A stretch of DNA of 64,000 bases from a cyanobacterium endosymbiont of Rhopalodia gibberula (GCF_003574135.1 NZ_AP018341.1:496001-560000); one strand, 5' to 3'. Shown: positions 39,544 to 50,408, counted from the first letter of the stretch. Numbers and translations: made by a program. Notes: generated from the sequence alone by a model not told the origin.

Positions 39544-40944
39544 ATGACTTCCACTTTTTTTATTAAACCCATGTCCATTAGAGTGTTTAACTCTAATAGT
39601 TTGTCCATGATAACATCGGTTGGGATTCATGCGTTGTTGTTGGGTCTGCTGCTTCCTAACTTAACTTACTTAAATCCTTTACAAAAGTCGGACTCTAATC
39701 GACGTGACGTTGAAATAATCGAGTTAACCTCTGCTGAAATAGCACGTTTACCAGATCAGTTGCCATTGTCGGATATACATAACTCTCTTGAGAGTTTACC
39801 CGCCGATATACCTGTCCTAGACTCCTTTTCCTCAAACTATTCCGCGCCCAATACTTTTAATACTTTACCAGTTCCTCCTGCTTTACCTGCGTTACCTGCC
39901 CTTCCGTCCCTAAGTTATACTCGTCCTTCTTTTCCTAGATCACTTCCTAAACCACAGCGATCACTACCAACTGCTCCCCCTCTAAATCTGCCTTCAAGAC
40001 TGCCCGTCCCCCCTCAATCTACTTTTAGGCTGGACAAACCCCAATCTCCAACTCCCCGATTTCCACCTATCTCTGAAAGACCCGATTTCGGTCTGTCGAA
40101 AGCTCCAGTTCCCATTGATCAATTAATCAATCAAGGTAGAAATGATCGTCCATATGCACCTACTTCGCAAAACCCCATTACCCGCGATGTTACGCCTCCT
40201 CAAGTAGCCCTTAATGCAGAGCAAGCCCGAAAAGATAAACTGATTAGTAATTTAGTACGTGAGACAATTGAAGGAGCGGACAATCTTCGTTACAACAGGA
40301 ATAATACAACTAATGAAGATGCAAGGCGCAATGATGCTCAGTGGATGGCAAAAATAGGCAGTCCTGTTACTAAAAAAGAGAATTGGCAAGCTTTAAGAGG
40401 AGATTATCCCAAAACGGCTTGTTTAAGACATTTAGAGGGGACAGCTATCTATGGTATCACTGTTAACCCTGGGGGTGATGTGGCTAAAAATCCTTATCTT
40501 ATTAAAAGTTCAGGTTATGGCGTTTTGAACCAACAAGCTTTTAATCAAATTAAGTCCACTAATTTTAGTACAGACGGTCAACTTCAACACTACCGAGTAA
40601 AGATATCTTTTAATTTTGATCCAAAAATTTGTCCTGATGTTACCCAACGTTCACAAAGCCAACAAGACAAATCCACAACACTAGAGACTCCAGCTGAATC
40701 AGCTCAACCAACTTCTGAGGGGAACCCAGAACCAACAATTCGGGAAGGGTCAATACCAGAGACTCCGGCTGAATCAGCTCAACCAACTTCTGAGGGGAAC
40801 CCAGAACCAACAATTCGGGAAGGGTCAACACCAGAGACTCCGGCTGAATCAACTCAACCAACTTCTGAGGGAAACCCAGAACCAACTACTACTCCAACCT
40901 TTAGCAAGAATGCTCCCCCTCTCCCTCCTAGTACTAAAAAATGA
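39544..40944 (+). CDS. TonB-like proline-rich periplasm-spanning protein
   Basis: The 466-residue protein has one transmembrane segment near the N-terminus (about 23-42, ITSVGIHALLLGLLLPNLTY). A long Pro-rich spacer (about 95-200) follows. A globular TonB-C-like domain lies at about 275-365, with VTNPGGDVAKNPYLIKSSGY-like features. The order matches TonB-type energy transducers that couple the inner membrane to outer-membrane receptors. The tail contains almost three copies of a 25-residue repeat (ETPAESAQPTSEGNPEPT...). No ExbB/ExbD or receptor gene is nearby. Family assignment rests on architecture rather than on a diagnostic motif. Confidence 0.65.
   Translation: MTSTFFIKPMSIRVFNSNSLSMITSVGIHALLLGLLLPNLTYLNPLQKSDSNRRDVEIIELTSAEIARLPDQLPLSDIHNSLESLPADIPVLDSFSSNYSAPNTFNTLPVPPALPALPALPSLSYTRPSFPRSLPKPQRSLPTAPPLNLPSRLPVPPQSTFRLDKPQSPTPRFPPISERPDFGLSKAPVPIDQLINQGRNDRPYAPTSQNPITRDVTPPQVALNAEQARKDKLISNLVRETIEGADNLRYNRNNTTNEDARRNDAQWMAKIGSPVTKKENWQALRGDYPKTACLRHLEGTAIYGITVNPGGDVAKNPYLIKSSGYGVLNQQAFNQIKSTNFSTDGQLQHYRVKISFNFDPKICPDVTQRSQSQQDKSTTLETPAESAQPTSEGNPEPTIREGSIPETPAESAQPTSEGNPEPTIREGSTPETPAESTQPTSEGNPEPTTTPTFSKNAPPLPPSTKK
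40684..40889 (+). repeat. 75-bp in-frame tandem repeat, about 2.8 copies
   Basis: Copies begin at 40684, 40759 and 40834 with exact 75-base spacing and only a few substitutions (for example GCTGAATCAGCT versus GCTGAATCAACT). Each encodes 25 residues starting ETPAESAQPTSEGNPEP. The near-identity implies recent expansion or active homogenisation within the coding sequence. Confidence 0.95.
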
Positions 40945-41072
40945 GTAACTCCAGTTACTTTAGAGAACTTTTAGCAAAACCTGTTCAATGGTCAATAATG
41001 TTTTGATAACCTAATTAAGGACTTTGAAAGTTATTTAGCAATTGTCGTCCAAAACTTCTAGACTAGAAAAAC

Positions 41073-41102
41073 TTGACAAGGATGTTAAATTCCAAGTAGT
41101 AT
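41073..41102 (+). promoter_or_regulatory. sigma70-type promoter of tRNA-Ala(GGC)
   Basis: A consensus TTGACA (41073-41078) and TAGTAT (41097-41102) are separated by 18 bases. The expected start is about 41109, 14 bases before the mature tRNA. This is among the best-matching promoters in the window. Confidence 0.75.
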
Positions 41103-41122
41103 GGTAAGTCGACGGTGCATCA

Positions 41123-41195
41123 GGGGCTATAACTCAGTTGGTAGAGTGTCACAATGGCATTGTGAAAGTCAGCGGTTCGAGTCCGCTTAGCTCCA
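41123..41195 (+). tRNA. tRNA-Ala (anticodon GGC)
   Basis: The 73-nt cloverleaf has acceptor GGGGCTA/TAGCTCC with the alanine G3.U70 pair, and a D arm with CTCAGTTGGTAGAG. The anticodon arm is TCACA-ATGGCAT-TGTGA, giving GGC at 34-36 (reads GCC/GCU). The T arm is GCGG-TTCGAGT-CCGC. CCA is not encoded. A strong promoter precedes it. Confidence 0.95.
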
Positions 41196-41290
41196 TCAGG
41201 GAATGGAAGAGAAAGTAAATTAGTCGTTCATTTTTACGATTTGTTCTTATTGATTCTCAAAAGCGTCTAGGTCTAGTAAATAACACGGCT

Positions 41291-42403
41291 TCAGCTTGTT
41301 TTTTTTTGGAGAAACTTGATAATTGACGCTTTTTCTAAAAACCCTAATACAATGCCATTTTTTTGAATCACGGTTAGTTGCTGACGAGGATCATCCTCTA
41401 AAATTTTTACTACTTCTAACAAAGATTTATCTGCTTCAATTGTGATTATACCATCATTAATGGGCTGCATTATTTCTGAAATTTTTAACTCAGTCCATTG
41501 GGAAGTAGAAATTTTATTCAAAGCATCTGGTTCGAGAATTCCCGATAGTTTTCCTTCTTCATTAATTATTAAAAACTTCTTCCACTTCCTCTTACCAATT
41601 ACATAATCATTAACAAATTTTCTCAGGTTAAAACTATCAGGAACTACAGGACTATAAGGAATTACTGCATCTTGGGCTGTATAACCACTTAAAGTTTCTT
41701 GAAACCTAGCAGACTGACCAGAAAATACTGCATTTTGTAATAGGAAGAAACCAATTAATAATGTCCAAAAATTTCCAATAGGACTAATTCCTAAAATTGC
41801 TAACCCACTGATAGTAACAGTCAACCAACCGAAAATTTGTCCAACGCGACTAGCAAAAATAATTCCTTTATTTGGATTTCCAGTGATTTTCCAAACTAAT
41901 GCTTTAAGAATATTGCCACCATCTAAAGGTAGACCAGGAATTAAATTAAATAATCCTAGAATTAAGTTAATTGAAGCAAGTAGTGAAACAATTGCTTCAA
42001 CCGGTGCACTAAAGGAGAAATTAACTTGAATTAGGTTCAATACAGCAAAGATCACTAAACTAACAGCGGGGCCCGCAATCGCTACCCAAAATGCTTCTAA
42101 GGGTGTTTCAGATTCTTTTTCTAAACTAGCTAATCCTCCAAACAAAAATAGAGTAATGGACTTAACATTAATTCCTTGGGAAAGTGCAACAAAACTGTGC
42201 CCCAATTCATGAACGACCACAGAAGAAAATAGTAACAATGCAGCAAAAAGACCTAAAACCCAAGGGACAATCCCTACTAATTGCGGAAATAATGCCAACT
42301 GTCTCCCATAACTGACAGCAACTAACCCCAGAACTAGGAACCAAGAAGGATTCACATAAAAAGGAATCCCGAACAAATTGCCAACCCTTATATTATTATT
42401 CAT
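41291..42403 (-). CDS. site-2-protease-family (M50) metalloprotease with CBS domains
   Basis: The 370-residue protein has about five or six membrane segments in the first 225 residues. The zinc motif is H65-E-L-G-H69 (VVVHELGHSF), with the third ligand in D161 (LPLDGGN). The C-terminal about 135 residues form a pair of CBS-type domains (around GILEPDALNKI and VIQKNGIVLGFLE). Intramembrane proteases of this class cleave membrane-bound regulators, and the CBS part may sense adenosine nucleotides. Its substrate is unknown. It is convergent with the tRNA and divergent from argF. All catalytic residues are intact. Confidence 0.9.
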   Translation of the reverse strand: MNNNIRVGNLFGIPFYVNPSWFLVLGLVAVSYGRQLALFPQLVGIVPWVLGLFAALLLFSSVVVHELGHSFVALSQGINVKSITLFLFGGLASLEKESETPLEAFWVAIAGPAVSLVIFAVLNLIQVNFSFSAPVEAIVSLLASINLILGLFNLIPGLPLDGGNILKALVWKITGNPNKGIIFASRVGQIFGWLTVTISGLAILGISPIGNFWTLLIGFFLLQNAVFSGQSARFQETLSGYTAQDAVIPYSPVVPDSFNLRKFVNDYVIGKRKWKKFLIINEEGKLSGILEPDALNKISTSQWTELKISEIMQPINDGIITIEADKSLLEVVKILEDDPRQQLTVIQKNGIVLGFLEKASIIKFLQKKTS

Positions 42404-42653
42404 GGGTGGAACCTCCTATTTAATTTATAAAATCTGTTTCAACGACTCCACTCTTACCTAATCTCATTGTAACGAGATGTAAAATTAATGAGACTTAAAA
42501 ATAACAGTAAAATCCGTCTTACTAAGTTCGGTTATCTACAGCAATTATGAATTATGCCTTATGAATCCACGGTTAACCATAGTTCGGTCGATACAATGAC
42601 GGTCTGTTCTTTACAGACAAAAAGACACTATTTATACATAGATTGAAATAACT

Positions 42654-43577
42654 ATGACAACTCTAACTCGACGAGATATTCTAGGAATTGCTGATCTTAA
42701 TGCTACCGAACTTAAGAATGTTCTAGAATTGGCAGCACATCTTAAAAATGGGGGACAGTCGCCTATCTCTCAAAAGGTCCTAGGACTTTTATTTTATAAA
42801 GCTTCCACTCGCACCCGTGTTTCCTTTAGCGTGGCGATGTATCAGTTAGGAGGACACGTAATAGATCTTAATCCTAGTGTTACTCAAGTGGGGAGAGGGG
42901 AACCTATTGCCGACACTGCTAGAGTTTTAGATCGCTATTTAGATATTTTAGCTGTTCGCACATATAAACAAGAAGACTTAGAAACCTTTGCCAAGTATGC
43001 GGAAATTCCCATTATTAATGCTTTAACTGACTTGGAACATCCCTGTCAAACTTTAGCCGATTTGTTGACAATTCAAGAGAATCTAAACACCCTATCCGGC
43101 ATTACGGTTACTTATCTTGGGGATGGAAATAATGTTGCCCATTCTCTAATTTTAGGAGGAGCGTTAATGGGGATGAAAGTTAATATTGCCACTCCTGATG
43201 GCTATCAACCAAATAGTCAGATTGTTGACAAGGCTAAAGAATTAGCAGTAGACGGATTTGAGGTTATGATAACTAATGACCCTATTAAAGCTGCTAAAGA
43301 TTCTCAAGTACTTTACACTGATGTTTGGACAAGCATGGGACAAGAAGATTTAGCAGCTTCAAGAATTCCCTTATTTGAACCCTATCAAGTTAATGAAGCC
43401 CTACTGAATTATGCTGATAAGGAAGCCATTGTTTTACATTGTTTACCTGCTCACCGCGGAGAAGAAATTACTGATTCAGTTATTGAAGGGAAACATTCCC
43501 GAGTATGGGAACAGGCAGAGAACAGAATGCATGCCCAAAAAGCATTGATAGTAAGTTTATTAGGAATAAATAGTTGA
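42654..43577 (+). CDS. argF: ornithine carbamoyltransferase
   Basis: The 307-residue enzyme makes citrulline from ornithine and carbamoyl phosphate in arginine synthesis. Carbamoyl-phosphate binding motifs are S51-T-R-T-R (KASTRTRVSF) and H129-P-C-Q132. The ornithine site has HCLPAHRGEEI (H262-P265), and the loop TDVWTSMGQE is present. The HCLP Cys and the absence of an aspartate-type loop distinguish it from aspartate carbamoyltransferase. Length is normal. It is monocistronic and followed by decayed DNA. Retaining arginine synthesis is consistent with cyanobacterial nitrogen storage or export, by inference. Confidence 0.97.
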   Translation: MTTLTRRDILGIADLNATELKNVLELAAHLKNGGQSPISQKVLGLLFYKASTRTRVSFSVAMYQLGGHVIDLNPSVTQVGRGEPIADTARVLDRYLDILAVRTYKQEDLETFAKYAEIPIINALTDLEHPCQTLADLLTIQENLNTLSGITVTYLGDGNNVAHSLILGGALMGMKVNIATPDGYQPNSQIVDKAKELAVDGFEVMITNDPIKAAKDSQVLYTDVWTSMGQEDLAASRIPLFEPYQVNEALLNYADKEAIVLHCLPAHRGEEITDSVIEGKHSRVWEQAENRMHAQKALIVSLLGINS

Positions 43578-43602
43578 TGGGTGGTGAACCTTCCGTCAAT
43601 TT

Positions 43603-43880
43603 TTGAATACATTAGTCAGAAGCAAAATTCCAGAAATCATTGAACAACCTGGAAATAGGCTTGAAGTGAGAACTCTGTCTGCAGTGGAATACTTACAGAG
43701 CTTAAAAAATAAATTGATCAAGGAATCCCAAGAACCTGCCCAGGCTAATTCTAACAATATTTCGTAGGAGTTAGGAGATTTATTTGAAGTTATCGATAAT
43801 ATTCTAATTGCTTACGATATTCCTCGTGAGAAGGTAATTAATAAACAGTAAAGAAAAAGGATGAGGCAGCTTCAATCAAT
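43603..43880 (+). pseudogene. MazG-like NTP pyrophosphohydrolase pseudogene
   Basis: One + strand frame reads LVRSKIPEIIEQPGNRLEVR, then TLSAVEYLQSLKNKLIKESQ, a TAG, ELGDLFEVIDNILIAYDIPR and EKVINKQ, then a TAA followed by RKRMRQLQ. It matches the short MazG-like/phosphoribosyl-ATP-pyrophosphohydrolase-like family, with the KLVRDKIPEII start and E-EL-D-EV--D metal-binding pattern. Two in-frame stops are present, and there is no frameshift. The initiating codon is unclear. The house-cleaning function is therefore probably lost here. Confidence 0.8.
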
Positions 43881-46183
43881 GTCTTCAGTTGATTTGGACT
43901 GAAACTTAACCCTAGGAATAGTAAAATACAAACAGATATTTTTCCAAAAATTATCACGGAAGAAAACTTATTAAAATATGTAATGACATACATATTTACT
44001 CAAAATGATACCGAAATATTCAAACAAACTTTTAAAGCAACGAGTAGTTACGGGTTATTCAGGTTGAATGTTCCTCAACAATGGGATACAAAAAGGGTAT
44101 CTTAACTTAACCTATCGTCATTTTCAAATTTTAGTAGTTCAGCGTTCTGATGTTAGCTTTCTTGCAAACCTAACATCAGAATGCTGTCTCAAAGTTTATA
44201 TTGAATCCTAACGTTCTCTTCATACAAATCTATCTACCCTTGATGGCTATTGGAAAAACTTTAGTAGAAATAGAATTCTCACGATTGTATCGCTAAGGAA
44301 AACCCTTGATGTAAGCTGTCCCACTGAAAAGAGAATATTGCTTAACGGAAAAAGTTTTTTGTATCATGGGGCAGAATATCTTTAAAGAGTTTATCGTCGG
44401 CACAATTTTATCCACATCAGAAAATCTTTATGGGATAATCTCTTTTCATACAGAAACGGGATAAAGTGTTAATCTTCCTATGGAATTAGCCGTGATGGGA
44501 GTCGTCGGTAGGTACAACCTTAACAGATTGGTTTTTACCTAGTGCTCGTCTAGTCTCTTTGTATCTTCTGTAAACTATTCAAAAAAATAGACAAGAATGT
44601 CCTTCAAGATAGATTTTTTGTCTTAGAAAAGGCTAAAGCAGGTTTAAATATTCTTGAACAAGTCTATCAAAGAAAAAATTTTCTTTTTTTTCCCAAGTCT
44701 TAGATTTTCTGAGAGAAGACGTTACTCATTGTACGAAGATAATCTTAGAATATTTGTTGTCTGATCGAGTTTTCCATAAAAAATGGTTACGGTTGCGGAG
44801 ATAAGTTATTAATTTGGACCAAAAATACACTCAGACCACGGTCACGGCTTCTGGGGGAAAAGTCCATTTCTTATACCATCCAGCCTAGCTTGTCTATTGA
44901 GAAGTGTTAATGTTTACAGTATCAAGATAAATCATTCAAATTATGGAAAAATTAAGTCAGTTGCGTTCCCGATCATTTTGAAAATACAACTGAGAATTGT
45001 AGCACTGCAGATATAGTTTGGTGGTAGGATATCGCCTTCCCAATCTCAATTTCATGGGGTCGAGTTTCACCATCTGCTTTTTTGGAATAATGAAATGATG
45101 CTACTGCTTATTGATTCTGAAAATGTATTCAAGACAACATGAATATCAGCAGGTATTTTAGAGCAGATTAAATACACTATCAAAGCTTACTTCCAAGAAG
45201 CGGTAATCTTAAACTTTTAAAAAAACAAAACGGTTCTAATAGATTCTAATTATGACTAAAATTTTACTTTTGCCCGTTGCCCGATTCTAAGTCTCTTCTT
45301 CTGAGGGAGGGGAGAGAATAAGTAGGCAACTCTAAATAAACCTTAAAAAAGCAAATAACTTTATAATTTTGTATTTAGGCAATTAGACTGTAATTCATAC
45401 TATTTTCATTGATATTTTTTATAGTGTTTAGTTTAGAGTATTATTTTGGCAATTTTATAATTCTTTATTGAATGCTATTTCTCTTTTATTTTATTCAGTG
45501 ATAATTCTTTTTGAAGAAATAGACATGATATTTTCTTAAAAATTCCAGTTTAGTTTAAATTTAATTAATTGTGTTAATTAGTTCTTTATAAAAAAATATT
45601 TATCGTATTTATTCTTTTGTTCTTTCCGTATTGTTTGATTTTTTTTGACCATTTTGATTGAAATATCTTTACTATTTAAGAGTCTTTTTATTCAGAAATA
45701 ATATCAAGTCTGATCATCTTTTTTTAGAAAAAGTAAAGTAATTGTTGGTTCCTAATTAAGTTTTTAAATACTTCTCTGAGAGCTATTCAAAATACTTTAT
45801 ATTTTTTCTTTCCAAGTTTTTTCTTTCCCTTCTACTTTTAGGACAATTCTACAATTACTATTTTCCTTGAGTAATAAATTCATAAATCGTTTTTGTAATC
45901 ATAATTTCTGAGATGTTTACAAATCTGTATTTTTTTTCACTTTATCTTACCTTGTATCTGAACACAACGCCTCTACCTCTTATTTCAGAGGTGATTTTCA
46001 AGTCAAAAGCAAACTTTCACAGCTCCCGATTTTTGTAATTATGTTAGCCGAATTGCTGGGCAGGTTGTCAGTCAGCTATCGTTTTTTATTTAAAAATTTT
46101 TCCATTTTGGATTTATTGCAACTTACAGTATTTACTATTTAATTTGAGTCAAACTAAACTTCTTATAACAAGAATAATAAAAA
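43881..46183. other. 2.3 kb decayed region
   Basis: No intact gene. Several + strand stretches look like eroded coding sequence: about 44010-44105 (TFKATSSYGLFRLNVPQQWD), about 44300-44460, and about 44960-45090 (ENCSTADIVWW, stop, DIAFPISISWGRV). I could not assign families. From about 45300 to 46180 the sequence is AT-rich, with nothing recognisable. Confidence 0.45.
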
Positions 46184-46199
46184 GAGGGCAAAAGCCCCC
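46184..46199 (-). terminator. intrinsic terminator, - strand
   Basis: On the - strand GGGGGC-TTTT-GCCCTC (46184-46199) is followed by TTTTTATTATT, a textbook intrinsic terminator 10 bases past the end of the small gene at 46210. Confidence 0.85.
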
Positions 46200-46209
46200 G
46201 CTCAAAATG

Positions 46210-46410
46210 TTAGTAAGCTAAGGTTTCTAGAGTTTCTCGGAGATAACAGCGCACCTGTTGGTCGAGAAGAGAAGAATCATGATCTGTGGTCTGGCGGCGA
46301 GACTGCCACTGTTTAAAACCAGAACAATCAGCAATTGCCTGTTTTAAATGCTCCCAAATTTCATGATCTTGATCATACTTACGATTACGGGAGAGAGTTG
46401 AACTCAACAT
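46210..46410 (-). CDS. small conserved cyanobacterial protein, function unknown
   Basis: The 66-residue soluble protein includes KYDQDHEIWEHLKQAIADCS and ends YLRETLETLAY. The KYDQD...IW..LK.AI..SSGF pattern and the LRETLETLAY end are, as I recall, conserved across cyanobacteria. Function is unknown. It is followed by a strong terminator and lies 114 bases downstream of the end of the low-complexity-tail protein gene on the same strand. Appears intact. Confidence 0.75.
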   Translation of the reverse strand: MLSSTLSRNRKYDQDHEIWEHLKQAIADCSGFKQWQSRRQTTDHDSSLLDQQVRCYLRETLETLAY

Positions 46411-46524
46411 AAGAAATTCATCACATGACTAACATTATATTTCTTTAAGAATAACTCAGATAATTCGGAAGATTCTGATAACTTTGAGACAAATTTTTAA
46501 AAAATATGAAGTTTTTGGATAAGT

Positions 46525-47136
46525 TTATTCAGAAGAGGACGAAAATTCAACTTTGATCGGGAGAATTTTTTGTACACGAAGTCCACAAACGGTAAAGTCT
46601 TGGAAAATTTTTTCGGTTGTATAAGGTTCAATGGTTAGCCATTGTTGTTGAGGAGTCAAGAGAATACCAATAATTGCGATGGGGATTTGAACAAACAGAT
46701 TACTCAACAAAAAACCGATCGCCGCAATAAACAATCCTAGTATTCGCCATTGAGGTAGTGTAGCGACCGTCATTGCCCCTAGGGGAGCGAATAGATAAAG
46801 TTCCCATAGAACACCTAACATAGCAAACGCCGCGACCACCGTCAAAATTCGGATGTTTCGAGTTTTTAATGATCTTAAAATTTTACGTTGTTCAACGGTC
46901 AAACTATCAGGATGAAGGGAGAGCAATAATACACTAAAAATATCGAAGGGTCGAGTCAACTGCATCAAGAGAATTGGAACCACTCCAAACACTCCAACAA
47001 TGAAAAGTTCTAGCCAAAACAGAGGTAAGGGTTCTCCTACAGCTAGTCCTAATAAAACTAATTGTAAGCTTAAAGGAGCAACAGCGATTCCGGCTAGATG
47101 AATCCATAAAAACGGTTCCGAACGAAAGTTATTCAT
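46525..47136 (-). CDS. low-complexity-tail membrane protein (cyanobacterial conserved)
   Basis: About 203 residues from ATG 47136 (MNNFRSEPFLWIHLAGIAVA). An in-frame start at 47175 would add 13 atypical residues, so the internal Met is preferred. There are four or five hydrophobic segments (about 10-32, 36-58, 100-120 and 130-160) and a short Ser-rich acidic tail (SSSSE). It resembles the cyanobacterial family named for its low-complexity C-terminal tail, here shortened. It follows infB on the same strand, probably in the same transcription unit or using its own promoter in the 78-base gap. Function unknown. Confidence 0.75.
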   Translation of the reverse strand: MNNFRSEPFLWIHLAGIAVAPLSLQLVLLGLAVGEPLPLFWLELFIVGVFGVVPILLMQLTRPFDIFSVLLLSLHPDSLTVEQRKILRSLKTRNIRILTVVAAFAMLGVLWELYLFAPLGAMTVATLPQWRILGLFIAAIGFLLSNLFVQIPIAIIGILLTPQQQWLTIEPYTTEKIFQDFTVCGLRVQKILPIKVEFSSSSE

Positions 47137-47214
47137 AATACCAAAAGAACATAATTCAGAATAAATAAAGCCCATAATTGCTGATAAACTAGCTATTATG
47201 GACTTTTTGTTGTC

Positions 47215-50200
47215 TTACCTCCCCGCTAAGGTACGACGTTTCATCACCATTTCGTAAGCTTCAATGATATCCCCCTCTTGCCAATCACTGAATTTGTCGA
47301 TTCCGACACCACATTCATAACCGGCGTTAACCTCACGGGTAAGTTCTTTAACCCGTTTAAGAGAATCGAGATTTCCTTGATAAACTATATTGTCGCCGCG
47401 CCGAACTCTAACAAAGCGGTTTCGTACCACCTTGCCAGACTGGACATAACAACCAGCCACTGCTCCCCGTCCGAGGGGAAAGACAGCCCGAACCTGGGCT
47501 TGTCCAAGGGGAGATTCCACTTCTTCAGGTTCGAGTAACCCTTCCATAGCTCCTTGAATATCATCGAGGAGTTTGTAGATAATGTCGTATTCTCGAATAT
47601 CTACTCCTTCGTGGTCAGCCGTTGCCCTAGAGCCACTAGCAAGGGTAGTATTAAAGCCGATTACCACCGCACCACTGGCGGCCGCTAAGTCTACATCAGT
47701 TTCAGTAATTTCCCCAGGAGCAGCCAGGAGAATTCGGATTTGAACTTCATCTTGAGGTAACTGTTCTAGGGAGCCAAGAATTGCCTCTACAGACCCTTGA
47801 ACATCAGCTTTAACAATAAGATTGAGTTCTTTAAGTTCTCCTTCTTGAGCTTGAGCCGAAATGGTACTGAGAGTAACGCGACGAGAAGACGTTGCTTGTT
47901 GCAGACGGGTTTGACGTTGGTCAGCTGCTCCTTGTTCAGCTACGACGCGGGCTTCTTTTTCACTGGCATAGACATCAAATTCATCTCCCGCAGAGGGAAC
48001 GTTATTAAGTCCGAGAACCTCAACAGCAAATGAGGGAGAAGCGGCCTCAACTTTTTCTCCGCGATCATCAATCATGGCACGGATTTTACCGAAGACTGAG
48101 CCAGCAACAATGGCATCTCCTACCCGTAAAGTTCCATTCTGGATAAGGAGGGTGGCTACTGGTCCCCTAGTACGATCAAGGTTAGCTTCGATGACTGTTC
48201 CTTTAGCGAGACGATGTGGGTTAGCTACCAATTCTTCTATTTCCGACACCAGGATAATCATCTCTAGGAGAGTATCAAGGTTTTCCCCTTTGAGGGCACT
48301 AACGGGAACCATAATGGTATCTCCTCCCCATTCTTCAGAAAGTAAACCCAATTCTGCTAATTCTTGTTTGATGCGATCAGGGTTAGCTTCAGGTTTATCG
48401 ACTTTATTGATAGCTACTAATAAGGGAACCTTTGCTGCTTGAGCGTGACTAATCGCTTCTCGTGTTTGAGGTTGAACTCCATCATCAGCAGCTACTACCA
48501 GGATCGCAATGTCTGTTACCTTAGCTCCGCGCGCTCGCATAGCGGTAAAGGCTTCGTGACCAGGGGTATCCAAAAAAACAATCTGTTCTGATTGTCCATT
48601 ATGTTTAATATCCACATGGTACGCCCCGATGTGTTGAGTAATTCCTCCAGCTTCTCCTTGAGCGACCTTGGTTTGACGGATGGAGTCGAGCAAGGTAGTT
48701 TTTCCGTGATCGACGTGACCCATAATAGTGACTACTGGAGGACGACGCTGAAGATTATCTAAGTCGTGTTCATCGAGCATTTCCGTATCTTTAGTCGCTG
48801 CAGCTTTGACTTCGGGGACTTCCACTTCCACCCCTAATTCTTTTGTGACTAACTGAGCCGTTTCGAGATCTAGCGTCTGGGTAATATTAACTGCAATTCC
48901 CTTAGAAAAAAGATTTTTAATAATTTCAGTTTCAGGAATTTGCAGCCTATTAGCGAGTTCTCTAACTGTCAGATTACTGTCGAGAATAATAATTTCAGGA
49001 CGTTGAACAACTTCTTGACGTTCGCGACGTTCTGTTTTCTGACGCGTTGTTGATCCCCCACCGGTATCTGGTTTGGGCATTGGCTTTTTAGGCTTGCTGA
49101 CAGCAGCTGGTTTCGTCTGAGATTGAGGTTTAGGGGGACGAGCTGTAGAGAGACTTGCAGTTAAAGGAATAGGATTGAGACCAGTTGTTGACTCAAAATC
49201 TTCATCTTCTTCGTCAAGACGTTTAGTCCGACGTTTCGCTTTTGCAGCTCCTTTGTTTTTCGCCTTAGACTCACGTTCTTCCTCTTCTTCTTCCCATTTT
49301 TTCTGTTTTGAAGGACGCGCTGATGTGGGACGTTTTAAGGTTGGTTTCGGTTTTAAAGCCGTTTCAAGAACATCATCATCGACTTCTGAATCATCAATTT
49401 CGTCTGATGGGGGTTTTACCGAAGGAGCAATTAATTCAAGGGTTTCCTCTTTTTGCAGCCTCGCAACTTGCGGTCGCTGGAGATCCAGTTTAGCTTTGAT
49501 TTTAGTTATTTTTTTATTAGGAGCCGGAGTTTCAGCGGAAACTGTTTTTGGAGTCTGGATAGTCTCTAACGAGAGTTTATTCTGTGGCTCAACTCTGTCT
49601 GTCGGTTCAGGTTTAGAGATAAGCTTCAAATCTGACTTCCCGGAAGAAGATTTCTTAGAAGATTGAACTAGAGGTTTAGATAGTTGGGGGGGATTAAGAA
49701 GGGTCGGAGTAGGTTCAAGTTCTTGGCTATCTTCAACTAGAGGAGTTATAAGTTTTTCGGAGGGCTTAGTTTTATCAGGAAGTTTTGGCTTCTCACTAGG
49801 ATTAACGACCGTTTCCTCTTCGTTTGATGCTTTTTGAGGCGATTCTTGGGAGTATGCAGGGGGTTGAGGGAGTTGTGGTTTAGCAGGTGGACGAGGGGGA
49901 GCTACTAAGGTTGGAGAAGAACCCTGAGGTTCTCTTGGGGCTTGAGTAGAGGAACTCTTATGAATTTGCTTATGATGAATAGCTAAAATTTGTTGTTTGT
50001 TTTTTCCCTTAGGAGATGCTTGTTCTTTTTGGTTTGTTGTTTGGCTTGCAACGTATTTAATTGCCATGGCCTTGATCCGTTCAGCCTGGGATTCACTAAT
50101 CGTGCTACTGTGGCTCTTAACAGGAATGTTAAGCTGGGTGCAAATTTCTAGGATATCTTTATTTTCTAGGTTCAACTCTTTCGATAAATCGTAAATTCTA

Positions 50201-50220
50201 ACTTTTTGTGCGTTGTTCAT
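47215..50220 (-). CDS. infB: translation initiation factor IF-2
   Basis: This is a 1001-residue GTPase that places initiator tRNA on the ribosome. The N-terminal half is long, Pro/Lys/Glu-rich and disordered, beginning with a small IF2-N domain ([20 protein letters not shown]). A second IF2-N-like domain lies at about 415-465. The G domain starts near 495, with G1 GHVDHGKT (501-508), DTPGHEAF and NKVDKPEA. Domains II-IV with the C-terminal fMet-tRNA-binding module follow. Length is typical of cyanobacteria. It lies downstream of ylxR and nusA in the conserved order. Intact. Confidence 0.98.
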   Translation of the reverse strand: MNNAQKVRIYDLSKELNLENKDILEICTQLNIPVKSHSSTISESQAERIKAMAIKYVASQTTNQKEQASPKGKNKQQILAIHHKQIHKSSSTQAPREPQGSSPTLVAPPRPPAKPQLPQPPAYSQESPQKASNEEETVVNPSEKPKLPDKTKPSEKLITPLVEDSQELEPTPTLLNPPQLSKPLVQSSKKSSSGKSDLKLISKPEPTDRVEPQNKLSLETIQTPKTVSAETPAPNKKITKIKAKLDLQRPQVARLQKEETLELIAPSVKPPSDEIDDSEVDDDVLETALKPKPTLKRPTSARPSKQKKWEEEEEERESKAKNKGAAKAKRRTKRLDEEDEDFESTTGLNPIPLTASLSTARPPKPQSQTKPAAVSKPKKPMPKPDTGGGSTTRQKTERRERQEVVQRPEIIILDSNLTVRELANRLQIPETEIIKNLFSKGIAVNITQTLDLETAQLVTKELGVEVEVPEVKAAATKDTEMLDEHDLDNLQRRPPVVTIMGHVDHGKTTLLDSIRQTKVAQGEAGGITQHIGAYHVDIKHNGQSEQIVFLDTPGHEAFTAMRARGAKVTDIAILVVAADDGVQPQTREAISHAQAAKVPLLVAINKVDKPEANPDRIKQELAELGLLSEEWGGDTIMVPVSALKGENLDTLLEMIILVSEIEELVANPHRLAKGTVIEANLDRTRGPVATLLIQNGTLRVGDAIVAGSVFGKIRAMIDDRGEKVEAASPSFAVEVLGLNNVPSAGDEFDVYASEKEARVVAEQGAADQRQTRLQQATSSRRVTLSTISAQAQEGELKELNLIVKADVQGSVEAILGSLEQLPQDEVQIRILLAAPGEITETDVDLAAASGAVVIGFNTTLASGSRATADHEGVDIREYDIIYKLLDDIQGAMEGLLEPEEVESPLGQAQVRAVFPLGRGAVAGCYVQSGKVVRNRFVRVRRGDNIVYQGNLDSLKRVKELTREVNAGYECGVGIDKFSDWQEGDIIEAYEMVMKRRTLAGR

Positions 50221-50408
50221 CCACTATCCCCTTGACTAGGTTTGTGTTGGTTTAAAGACTTAGCCCCTTGGCTTTTGAGCAACGGGCAAGTTCTGGGTTT
50301 GGTCAGTTCCATCCGACTACAATCATGATGATCTTATAAAATGACCTTACTCTTATGCTAACGACCAAAGACATCAAGACGCATCCGTAATCCGTAATAA
50401 CCTAAATG

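Noticed and set aside
40640-40885. Repetitive open frame of 81 codons on the - strand
   Set aside because: It is the antisense of the 75-bp tandem repeat in the TonB-like gene and has no start or ribosome-binding support.
49175-49666. Open frame of 163 codons on the + strand, Ser/Arg-rich
   Set aside because: It is antisense to the disordered, compositionally biased N-terminal half of infB; such frames arise from codon bias.
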